NCBI RefSeq assembly: GCF_019802285.1
Contig: NZ_JAIEUJ010000002.1
Coordinates: 868,001 to 932,000 of the forward strand
Length of the DNA: 64,000 nt
Origin: Novilysobacter antarcticus
GTDB taxonomy: Bacteria > Pseudomonadota > Gammaproteobacteria > Xanthomonadales > Xanthomonadaceae
Direction: 5' to 3'
The first letter of the stretch is position 1. Each line of letters opens with the position of its first letter. Shown one piece after another: positions 8,956 to 17,100 of this stretch. Below the pieces are notes generated by a model, which ran no database searches, was not told where the DNA came from, and was given only the letters and a program-made list of their open reading frames with translations. A program made the translations under genes and the position numbers.

Positions 8956-10227
8956 GTGAGCCTGAAACTCCGACTGATCCTGCTGAACGTTCTGCAATTC
9001 TTCATCTGGGGCTCGTGGCTGCTGACCATCGGCGCCTACTGGTTCCAGAACAAGGGCTGGTCGGGCACCGGCTTTGGCGCGATCTTCTCGACCATGGGCA
9101 TCGCGTCGCTGTTCATGCCCTCGTTGATGGGCATCGTCGCCGACAAATGGATCAATGCCGAGCGCCTGTACGGCATCCTCCACCTGTGCGGGGCGGCCGT
9201 ACTGTTCTACCTGCCCCAGGTGGACAATCCGCAATCGATGTTCTGGGTGATGCTGCTGTGCATGCTGTTCTATATGCCGACCATCGCGCTGGCGATCACG
9301 GTGGCCTACAACGCGCTGATCGTGGACGGCCGAGACGTGGTCAACGACTACCCGCCGATCCGGGTCTGGGGCACGATCGGTTTCATCGTCGCGCTGTGGA
9401 CGGTCAGCCTGCTGCAACTGGAACAGTCCGCCGCGCAGTTCTACGTTGCCGCCGGCGCCTCGCTTTTGCTCGGCCTGTACGCCTTCACCCTGCCCAAGTG
9501 CCCGCCCAAGCTGGGCAAGGGCGAGAAGCGCAGCCTGGTCGACGTGCTTGGCCTGACCTCCTTCCGGCTGTTCCGCGACCGCAACATGGCGGTGTTCTTC
9601 GTCTTCGCGATGCTGCTGGGAGCCGCGCTGCAGCTGACCAACGCCTACGGCGACACCTTCCTGCACGACTTCGCCAACGATGAGCGGTTCGCCGGCCTGC
9701 TGGCGGTGCGCTATCCCGCCATCATCATGTCGATCTCGCAGGCCTCCGAGGCGCTGTTCATCCTGACCATCCCGTTCTTCCTGAAGCGCTTCGGGATCAA
9801 GGCGGTGATGACGATGAGCATGCTGGCCTGGTTCCTGCGCTTTGGCCTGTTCGCCTACGGCGATCCGGGCCCGGGCCTGTGGATGATCGTGCTGTCGTGC
9901 ATCGTCTACGGCATGGCCTTCGACTTCTTCAACATTTCCGGCTCGCTGTTCGTGGAGAGCCAGAGCGATCCGAAGATCCGCGCCAGTGCGCAGGGCCTCT
10001 TCATGATGATGACCAACGGGTTCGGTGCCGTGCTGGGCAGCGTGCTCAGTGGCTTCATCATCGAGCACTTCTTCACCTACGCCGACCAGAGCAAGAACTG
10101 GCATGGCATCTGGATGACGTTCGCGTTGTACTCGCTGGCACTGGCGGTGCTGTTCGTGCCGCTGTTCAAGCACAAGCACACCCGCGGTCCTGCCGCCGAG
10201 CGCGCTGCGGCCCGCCTCGGTGTCTGA
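8956..10227 (+). CDS. Nucleoside permease, NupG/NHS family (MFS)
   Basis: 423 residues with about 12 transmembrane helices. The start (LNVLQFFIWGSWLLTIGAYW), the central AYNALIVDGRDVVNDYPPIRVWGTIGFI segment and the late FFNISGSLFVESQSDPKIRASAQGLFMMMTNG region are characteristic of the nucleoside:H+ symporter family, which imports nucleosides across the inner membrane. The start is GTG at 8956, with GAGGAAGAG upstream. Its stop overlaps or nearly touches the ribokinase-like gene that follows, suggesting a salvage operon in which imported nucleosides yield ribose that is then phosphorylated. Confidence 0.92.
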   Translation: MSLKLRLILLNVLQFFIWGSWLLTIGAYWFQNKGWSGTGFGAIFSTMGIASLFMPSLMGIVADKWINAERLYGILHLCGAAVLFYLPQVDNPQSMFWVMLLCMLFYMPTIALAITVAYNALIVDGRDVVNDYPPIRVWGTIGFIVALWTVSLLQLEQSAAQFYVAAGASLLLGLYAFTLPKCPPKLGKGEKRSLVDVLGLTSFRLFRDRNMAVFFVFAMLLGAALQLTNAYGDTFLHDFANDERFAGLLAVRYPAIIMSISQASEALFILTIPFFLKRFGIKAVMTMSMLAWFLRFGLFAYGDPGPGLWMIVLSCIVYGMAFDFFNISGSLFVESQSDPKIRASAQGLFMMMTNGFGAVLGSVLSGFIIEHFFTYADQSKNWHGIWMTFALYSLALAVLFVPLFKHKHTRGPAAERAAARLGV

Positions 10228-10237
10228 GCCGGTCGCC

Positions 10238-11206
10238 ATGCACGCGCCGTGGTCTGCCAAGGTGGTGGTGATCGGGTCATTCAACATCGATCACGTGTGG
10301 GCACTGCCGGCATTGCCGCAGGTTGGCCAGACGCTGGTCGGCGAGTACCACACCGGCCCGGGCGGCAAGGGTTTCAACCAGGCCACCGCTTGCGCACGCG
10401 CCGGTGCGGCGACGGCGTTTGTGTGCTCGCTGGGAACGGATGCGGGCAGCCAGATCGCTCGCGAACTGGCCCACGCGGACGGCATCACGCTGCATGTCCA
10501 GGCAAGTGACGCGCCAACCGGCACGGCCGGCATCTATGTGGACGCGGCGGGCTGCAACACCATCGTCATCGGCCCGGGTGCGAACGCCTCGCTGAGCGCG
10601 GGCTTCATCTCTGAACACGCAGCGGTACTGCAAGGCGCAGCCGTGATGATCGCCCAGCTGGAATCGCCGCCAGCGGCGGTGGAGGCCGGATTCCGCCTCG
10701 CCCGCGATGCCGGCGCGGTGACGGTGCTGAATCCGGCACCGGCGGACGCGCGGCTCGGGGCCGAGTTGCTGGCATTGAGCGACGTCATCACCCCCAACGA
10801 GACCGAGTTCTGCGCGCAGCTGCAACGCCATCAGGGTCTGGAACTCGCCGCGGACGGCGTCGCTGCACTGGATGGTGCGCAGCTGCATCGGCATTGCCGC
10901 GACCTGCTCCCCGCCGGCAGCGTGATCATCACCCTGGGCGCGGCGGGCTGCTTCGTCTCCCACCCCGAAGCTCAGCGCCGCGGCGACGCCGAAGCCTATT
11001 ACCGCGTCGCCGCCTCGCCGGCAAAAGCGATCGATACCACCGGCGCGGGTGACGCATTCAACGGCGCACTGGTCGCGTCGATGGCGCAGTTCCCGGCCCG
11101 CGCGTTTGCGCGCCACGTCGCGTTCGCCACCGCTTACGCCGGCCGTGCCACCGAGCAACGCGGCGCGGCCGCCGCCATGCCGCGGCAGGCGCCGCCGCCG
11201 GACTGA
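10238..11206 (+). CDS. Ribokinase-like PfkB-family sugar/nucleoside kinase
   Basis: About 322 residues from the ATG at 10238; a GTG at 10220 would add six residues and overlap the permease gene by 8 nt. Neither start has a good ribosome site. PfkB fold is clear: VVVIGSFNIDHVW at the N terminus, the substrate-binding GPGGKGFNQATACARAG, and the catalytic/ATP motif DTTGAGDAFNGALV with Asp as the base. The GGKGxNQA box is typical of ribokinase. It phosphorylates a sugar, most likely ribose, at the 5-hydroxyl. Location behind the nucleoside permease supports nucleoside/ribose salvage. Confidence in the exact substrate is moderate. Confidence 0.88.
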   Translation: MHAPWSAKVVVIGSFNIDHVWALPALPQVGQTLVGEYHTGPGGKGFNQATACARAGAATAFVCSLGTDAGSQIARELAHADGITLHVQASDAPTGTAGIYVDAAGCNTIVIGPGANASLSAGFISEHAAVLQGAAVMIAQLESPPAAVEAGFRLARDAGAVTVLNPAPADARLGAELLALSDVITPNETEFCAQLQRHQGLELAADGVAALDGAQLHRHCRDLLPAGSVIITLGAAGCFVSHPEAQRRGDAEAYYRVAASPAKAIDTTGAGDAFNGALVASMAQFPARAFARHVAFATAYAGRATEQRGAAAAMPRQAPPPD

Positions 11207-11238
11207 GCCCGGCCCAGGGCCGAACTTCGGCCGACCGG

Positions 11239-11244
11239 TAGAAT
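11239..11244 (+). promoter_or_regulatory. -10 box implying a leaderless dusB transcript
   Basis: TAGAAT ends six bases before the dusB ATG (11251), so transcription would begin at or next to the start codon. No Shine-Dalgarno sequence precedes the ATG, which agrees with leaderless initiation. Confidence 0.45.
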
Positions 11245-11250
11245 GGCGCC

Positions 11251-12249
11251 ATGCAGATCGGCCCGTACACGATAGATCCGAAAGTGGTCCTGGCACCCAT
11301 GGCCGGGGTCACCGACAAGCCGTTCCGGGTGCTGTGCAAGCGGCTGGGCGCAGGGCTGTGCGTGTCGGAGATGACCACCTCGGACCCACGTTTCTGGACG
11401 ACCGCGAAGTCGCTGCACCGGATGGACCACGACGGCGAGCCGGCCCCGATCAGCGTGCAGATCGCCGGCACCGTGCCGGCGATCATGGCCGACGCGGCAC
11501 GCCACAACGTCGACCAGGGCGCGCAGATCATCGACATCAACATGGGCTGCCCGGCCAAAAAGGTCTGCAATGCCTGGGCGGGCTCGGCCCTGATGCGCGA
11601 ACCGGCGCTGGTGGCGGCAATCCTTGAGGCCGTGGTCAGCGCGGTCGACGTGCCGGTGACGTTGAAGATCCGCACCGGCTGGGCCGCCGATCACCGCAAC
11701 GCGCTGGAAATCGCGCGCATCGCCGAGGCCGCCGGCATCGCCGCACTGGCGGTGCACGGGCGAACCCGCGACCAGCAGTACAGGGGACTGGCCGAGTACG
11801 ACACTATTGGCGAGGTCAAGGCGGCGCTGTCGATCCCGGTTCTGGCCAATGGCGACATCGACTCGCCAGGCAAGGCCGCCCAGGTGCTGCGCTACACCGG
11901 CTGCGATGCGGTCATGGTCGGCCGCGCCGCGCAGGGCCGGCCGTGGATCCTGCGTGAGATCGGACACTATCTGGCGTCTGGTGAACTCTTGCCCGCGCCC
12001 CGCCTGGACGAGGTTCGCGATGTGCTGCTGGAGCACCTGCACGATCTGCACGCGTTCTATGGCGAACGCTCCGGCGTGCGCATCGCTCGCAAGCACCTGG
12101 GCTGGTACGCCAAGGACCATCCGGAGAACGCCGCTTTCCGCGCCGTGGTCAACCGCGCGGACACCGCCGAGGTGCAGCTCCGCCTGACCCGCGACTACTT
12201 CGATGCGCTGATTGCAGGCGTATCGCCGGAGCTGTCTGCCGCCGCTTGA
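11251..12249 (+). CDS. dusB: tRNA-dihydrouridine synthase B
   Basis: 332 residues, FMN-dependent enzyme that reduces uridine to dihydrouridine in the tRNA D-loop. Family motifs: LAPMAGVTDKPFR, NMGCPAKKVCNAWAGSALM, VHGRTRDQQYRG, ANGDIDSP and MVGRAAQGRPW; the C-terminal RSGVRIARKHLGWY helix is the one seen in DusB rather than DusA or DusC. In enteric bacteria dusB precedes fis; here metK follows and no fis is present downstream. A TAGAAT box sits directly before the ATG, so the mRNA may be leaderless. Confidence 0.95.
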   Translation: MQIGPYTIDPKVVLAPMAGVTDKPFRVLCKRLGAGLCVSEMTTSDPRFWTTAKSLHRMDHDGEPAPISVQIAGTVPAIMADAARHNVDQGAQIIDINMGCPAKKVCNAWAGSALMREPALVAAILEAVVSAVDVPVTLKIRTGWAADHRNALEIARIAEAAGIAALAVHGRTRDQQYRGLAEYDTIGEVKAALSIPVLANGDIDSPGKAAQVLRYTGCDAVMVGRAAQGRPWILREIGHYLASGELLPAPRLDEVRDVLLEHLHDLHAFYGERSGVRIARKHLGWYAKDHPENAAFRAVVNRADTAEVQLRLTRDYFDALIAGVSPELSAAA

Positions 12250-12323
12250 GTGCACGGCGTCCATCCGGATTAACGGCGGGGAAACCCGGATTCCGGCGCG
12301 ATGCGCGCAGGAGGCGATGCCTG

Positions 12324-12329
12324 TATGAT
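12324..12329 (+). promoter_or_regulatory. Candidate -10 box for metK
   Basis: TATGAT 41 nt upstream of the metK ATG, preceded by CTG. I see no SAM-responsive riboswitch in the 120-nt dusB-metK gap; only a small CGGG-GAAA-CCCG hairpin at 12277-12288. Confidence 0.3.
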
Positions 12330-12370
12330 TCGCAGCCATCCCTCTATCCGAATGTAAGGATAAAGCCCTG

Positions 12371-13606
12371 ATGTCCAGCTACCTGTTTACCTCCGAATCG
12401 GTCTCCGAAGGCCACCCGGACAAAGTCGCCGACCAGATCTCCGATGCGGTGCTCGACGCCATCCTGACCCAGGACAAGCGCGCCCGCGTGGCCTGCGAAA
12501 CCATGGTCAAGACCGGTGTGGCGATTGTCGCAGGCGAGATCACCACCTCGGCCTGGATCGATCTGGAAGAGTTGACCCGGAAAGTCATCGTCGACATCGG
12601 CTATGACAGCTCGGAGGTGGGCTTCGACGGCGCCACCTGTGGCGTCCTGAATCTGATCGGCAAGCAGTCTCCCGACATCGCCGCCGGCGTTGATGGCAAC
12701 GACAAGAATCAGAAGAAGCCCGAGGAGCAGGGTGCCGGCGACCAGGGCCTGATGTTCGGCTACGCCTGCAACGAGGCGCCCGAATTCATGCCCGCGCCGA
12801 TCTATTACAGCCACCGTCTGGTCGAGCAGCAGGCCAAGATCCGCAAGAAGCGCCATTCGCCGCTGCCGTGGCTGCGTCCGGATGCCAAGAGCCAGGTCAC
12901 CCTGCGCTACGACAACGCCGGCCAGATCGCCGGTCTGGATGCCGTTGTGCTGTCGACCCAGCACGATCCCGGCATCAAGCAGAAGGACCTGATCGAGGCC
13001 GTGCGCGAGCACATTCTTAAGCCCGTGCTGCCCAAGGCGTGGTTGGACGCGCTGCCGAAGAACAAGATCCACATCAATCCGACCGGCATCTTCGTGATCG
13101 GTGGCCCGGTCGGCGACTGCGGCCTGACCGGGCGCAAGATCATCGTCGATACCTACGGCGGCATGGCCCGCCATGGTGGCGGTGCGTTCTCGGGCAAGGA
13201 CCCGTCCAAGGTCGATCGCTCGGCGGCGTACGCGGCCCGCTACGTGGCCAAGAACATCGTCGCTGCTGGACTGGCCGACAAGTGCGAAGTGCAGTTGTCG
13301 TATGCGATCGGCGTCGCCGAGCCGACCTCGATCTCCGTCACCACCTTCGGCACCGGCAAAATCAGTGACGACAAGATCGAGCTGCTGATTCGCGAGCATT
13401 TCGACCTGCGCCCGTACGGCATCGTCAAGATGCTTGACCTGATCCATCCGGTGTACCAGTCCACCGCCGCGTACGGCCATTTCGGTCGCAAGCCCAAGGT
13501 GGTCAAGTACAAGGACTCCGACGGTGCGGAACATGAAGCCACGGCCTTCTCCTGGGAGAAGACCGATCGGGCCGAGGATCTGCGCAAGGCCGCCAAGCTG
13601 AAGTAG
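12371..13606 (+). CDS. metK: S-adenosylmethionine synthetase
   Basis: 411 residues; makes S-adenosylmethionine from methionine and ATP. It starts with the family N terminus [25 protein letters not shown] and has [15 protein letters not shown] (ATP-binding) and [19 protein letters not shown] (P-loop-like). The length is slightly above the E. coli enzyme (384); the extra residues fall in the acid-rich insertion [13 protein letters not shown] near residue 110, as in other xanthomonads. The ribosome site is AAGGAT. It is monocistronic, closed by a strong terminator at 13638-13667. Confidence 0.98.
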   Translation: MSSYLFTSESVSEGHPDKVADQISDAVLDAILTQDKRARVACETMVKTGVAIVAGEITTSAWIDLEELTRKVIVDIGYDSSEVGFDGATCGVLNLIGKQSPDIAAGVDGNDKNQKKPEEQGAGDQGLMFGYACNEAPEFMPAPIYYSHRLVEQQAKIRKKRHSPLPWLRPDAKSQVTLRYDNAGQIAGLDAVVLSTQHDPGIKQKDLIEAVREHILKPVLPKAWLDALPKNKIHINPTGIFVIGGPVGDCGLTGRKIIVDTYGGMARHGGGAFSGKDPSKVDRSAAYAARYVAKNIVAAGLADKCEVQLSYAIGVAEPTSISVTTFGTGKISDDKIELLIREHFDLRPYGIVKMLDLIHPVYQSTAAYGHFGRKPKVVKYKDSDGAEHEATAFSWEKTDRAEDLRKAAKLK

Positions 13607-13637
13607 CAACCCGGCAGGCCGCCCTGCCCCGCCACAC

Positions 13638-13667
13638 AAAACGGACCGCTTGCGGTCCGTTTTTTTT
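13638..13667 (+). terminator. metK terminator
   Basis: AAAACGGACCG, a CTTG loop, then CGGTCCGTTTTTTTT: a perfect stem of ten or more pairs and a run of eight T, 31 nt after the stop. Confidence 0.92.
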
Positions 13668-13818
13668 ATGTCCGCAGTTCGAGCCGTCGACCGCCCTCCA
13701 GTCGAATCGGTGCTGACGCGCGGGTATCCCCCGGCCAGACGAGCTGTGACGCAGGCCACGGCCTTCCACTGGACGTGAATGCAGGCCTGATTTGCGCAAT
13801 TCGGCACAACTGACACGC

Positions 13819-13837
13819 TGCGTCACTAACTGACGCA
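13819..13837. promoter_or_regulatory. Perfect dyad, candidate operator of the adhesin gene
   Basis: TGCGTCA-ctaac-TGACGCA is a perfect 7-bp inverted repeat with a 5-bp spacer. It is built from the same TGACGC hexamer that recurs across the upstream region, about 120 bp before the AT-rich promoter zone. Confidence 0.4.
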
Positions 13838-14044
13838 CTGCACAAAGCTGTCCGGACTAATTCGAGAAAACCCCGCAACCGTGCGCCCTCAGGGTATTTG
13901 GTTTGATTCTGAGCTGTGAGGCAAAGTTTTTCCTGTTCACTACCCAGTCATTTTGTGTGATATCGCTATATCCAATCCGGTCGGAATGTGACGCGAACCG
14001 TCATCTCTTCGGATTACGCGCTTGATCACCTGCTCAGGGGTCAA

Positions 14045-14071
14045 GCGCGCGCCGTTTTGGCGGTCGCGCGC
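14045..14071 (+). other. Strong hairpin in the adhesin mRNA leader
   Basis: GCGCGCGCCG pairs with CGG(T)CGCGCGC (one bulged T) around a TTTTGG loop. No T run follows, so it is unlikely to be a terminator; it may stabilise the mRNA or control it. Confidence 0.4.
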
Positions 14072-14110
14072 AGTTTCCCTGCCGCGCGACCACCGGGCGG
14101 CCATTCATGG

Positions 14111-14138
14111 GGAGCCGGCGCGATGCGCGCAGGGCTCC
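14111..14138 (+). other. Second leader hairpin near the adhesin start codon
   Basis: GGAGCC (14111-14116) pairs with GGCTCC (14133-14138), and GCGCG/CGCGC can pair inside. It ends 34 nt before the ATG and its 5' arm contains GGAG. Confidence 0.35.
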
Positions 14139-14172
14139 AAAAACCTGATGCCCCAACGAGAGAAGACCATCC

Positions 14173-17100
14173 ATGCCTGTCTCGACGACACCCAATAGCG
14201 CCGCTGCATCCGCCACCTCCAATCGCCATTCTCTTGCCCGCCGAGCACCCCTCTACGTCGCTCTCGCCACGGTCCTGGCGATGAGCTCGACCGGGGTCAT
14301 GGCGGCGGAAACCTGCAAGACCTCAGATTCGGCGAACGGCTCGGTCGCCACCGGCGCCCAGGCACTTGCCTGCGGCGAGGGCAGCGTGGCCAGCCGCAAG
14401 GGCGCTACGGCCATCGGCGCGTACAGCAGTGCAACGGGCAAAGAGGCAACGGCGGTAGGAAACAATGCCAGCGCCTCCAAGGCCTCCGCCACAGCGCTGG
14501 GGGCCAATGCGACGGCAAGCTCGAAGAGCGCGACGGCTGTCGGCGCCTCGGCAGAGGCCAGTGGCAGCGATTCGATCGCGGCCGGCGATTCGGCCTACGC
14601 GGAAGGCAGCGGCAGCAGCGCCATTGGCAGCGGCAGCTACGCCGGCGCAGATGAATCCACGGCGATCGGCTATCTGGCCGAAGCCACTGCGGATAACAGC
14701 GTCGCGCTGGGGGCCAACTCCCTGGCGGATCGTGAAAATACGGTGTCGGTCGGCGCGGCCGGCAGCGAACGCCAGGTAACCAACGTCGCCGCCGGTACCC
14801 AGGGCACCGACGCGGTGAACCTGGACCAGCTCAACGACGTGGCGGCCGTTGCGGACGAAACGAACAAATACTTCAAGGCCAGCGGTGAAGGCGAAGCCAT
14901 CGTGGACGGCGACGACGCGGTGGCGGCAGGCAGCGATGCCTACGCCGGCGCCGACTACGCCACCGCGATCGGCGCCAGCAGCAACGCACTCGGCGAAGGT
15001 GCCTCAGCGTTCGGCAGCGGTGCAATGGCCGCCGGCGACTACGCGACTGCCAGCGGCTTCAACGCCACCGCGACCGGCACCGACAGTCTGGCCAGCGGCA
15101 GCGGCAGCGAGGCTGTTGGCGATGACAGCACCGCCGTCGGTTCCGGCGCAGCTGCGCTGGAGACCGGCAGCACAGCAGTGGGTGCGGATGCACAAGCCTC
15201 CGGCGCCTACGCCACCGCCAACGGCACCGAGTCGGTGGCCGCAGGCACCCAGTCCACCGCCAACGGCTTCCGCAGCGAGGCCGGCGGCGACGGCAGCAGC
15301 GCGATCGGTGGCTACTCCAGCGCCTCGGGCTTCCTGTCCTCGGCGATCGGCTACAGCACCGACGCCTCCGGGGATTACGCCACCGCCGTCGGCGTCGGCG
15401 CCGCCGCTGCCGGCATGAGCAGCACCGCGGTCGGTGAATCGGCCGATGCCTCCGGCCTGGAAAGCACCGCCGTGGGCGGTACGGCATTTGGCTTCATCGC
15501 CACTGAAGCCACCGGCGAGGGCAGTGCCGCGTTCGGTAACGGCGCATGGGCCAGCGGCGATGAGAGCACCTCCATTGGCTGGCTGAGCAGCGCCGATGCC
15601 GACGGTTCCACCGCACTGGGCGCCGCATCTTGGGCGGCCGAAGCCGACTCCACAGCACTTGGCTACGGCGCCTACGCCGATGCGGGCAACAGCGTCGCGC
15701 TGGGTGCCGGTTCGGTGGCCGATCGCGAGAACAGCGTCTCCGTGGGTGAGGTTGGTGGCGAGCGCCAGATCACCAACGTCGCCGCCGGTACGCAGGGCAC
15801 TGACGCGGTGAACCTGGACCAGCTCAACGACGTGGCGGCCGTTGCGGACGAAACGAACAAATATTTCAAGGCAACCGGCAGCGACAACAGCGATGCAGGC
15901 GCGTATGCCGAGGGGGATGACGCCACGGCGGCCGGCGAAGCCGCTAACGCGATCGGTAACGGCGCCTCCGCGTATGGCGCTGGAGCTGACGCTATGGCCG
16001 ATGGTGCGACTGCCACCGGCTACAACTCCCTGGCCCTTGGCGAAGACAGCACCGCCGTCGGTTCCGGCGCAGCTGCGCTGGAGACCGGCAGCACAGCAGT
16101 GGGTGCGGATGCACAAGCCTCCGGCGCCTACGCCACCGCCAACGGCACCGAGTCGGTGGCCGCAGGCACCCAGTCCACCGCCAACGGCTTCCGCAGCGAG
16201 GCCGGCGGCGACGGCAGCAGCGCGATCGGTGGTTACTCCAGCGCCTCGGGCTTCCTGTCCTCGGCGATCGGCTACAGCACCGACGCGTCGGGCGATTACG
16301 CCACCGCCGTCGGCGTCGGCGCCGCCGCTGCCGGCATGAGCAGCACCGCGGTCGGTGAATCGGCCGATGCCTCCGGCCTGGAAAGTACCGCCGTGGGCGG
16401 TACCGCATTTGGCTTCATTGCCACCGAAGCCACTGGCGAGGGCAGCGCCGCGTTCGGTAATGGCGCATGGGCCAGCGGCGATGAGAGCACCTCCATCGGC
16501 TGGCTGAGCAGCGCCGATGCTGACGGTTCCACCGCACTGGGCGCGGCATCGTGGGCGGCCGAAGCCGACTCCACGGCACTGGGCTACGGCGCCTACGCCG
16601 CTGCCGGCAACAGCGTCGCGCTGGGTGCCGGCTCGGTGGCCGACCGCGAGAACAGCGTCTCCGTCGGTGAGGCCGGCGGCGAGCGCCAGATCACCAACGT
16701 CGCCGCCGGTACGCAGGGCACCGACGCGGTGAACCTGGACCAGCTCAACGAGGTAGCTGGCGTCGCCGACGAGACCAACCGCCTGTTCAAGGCCAGCGGT
16801 GAAGGCGAAGCCATCGTGGACGGCGAAGATGCGGTGGCGGCCGGCAGCGATGCCTACGCCGGTGCCGACTACGCCACCGCGATCGGTGCCAGCAGCAGCG
16901 CGTTCGGCGAGGGTGCCTCCGCGTTCGGCAGCGGCGCGCTGGCAGTCGGCGACTACGCGACCGCCAGTGGCTACAACGCCTCGGCCATCGGCAATGACAG
17001 CATCGCCAGCGGCAGCGGCAGCGAGGCCAGCGGCAACTCCAGCGTGGCGGTCGGCGGACGCCGCGCCGTGCTGGACGACAACGGCAATCCGGTCCTGGAT

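Larger units (their letters stand above)
13668..14172 (+). promoter_or_regulatory. Long regulatory/leader region of the adhesin gene
   Basis: About 500 bp without a gene. The first half carries TGACGC hexamers at 13714, 13747, 13831 and 13989 on the plus strand and one inverted (GCGTCA, 13820). The stretch 13893-13980 is AT-rich compared with its surroundings and is the likeliest promoter; TGTGATAT near 13957 is the best -10 candidate I see, but it is weak. The last 130 bp form the untranslated leader, with two strong hairpins. Confidence 0.5.

Noticed and set aside
8902-10287. Minus-strand 461-codon frame over the permease
   Set aside because: Shadow of a well-supported transporter; Gln/His/Arg-rich with no domain.
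12250-12370. SAM or SAH riboswitch before metK
   Set aside because: No SAM-I, SAM-II or SAH core motifs seen; only a small GAAA-capped hairpin.
12344-13816. Minus-strand 490-codon frame over metK
   Set aside because: Opposite strand of metK with no ribosome site or homology.
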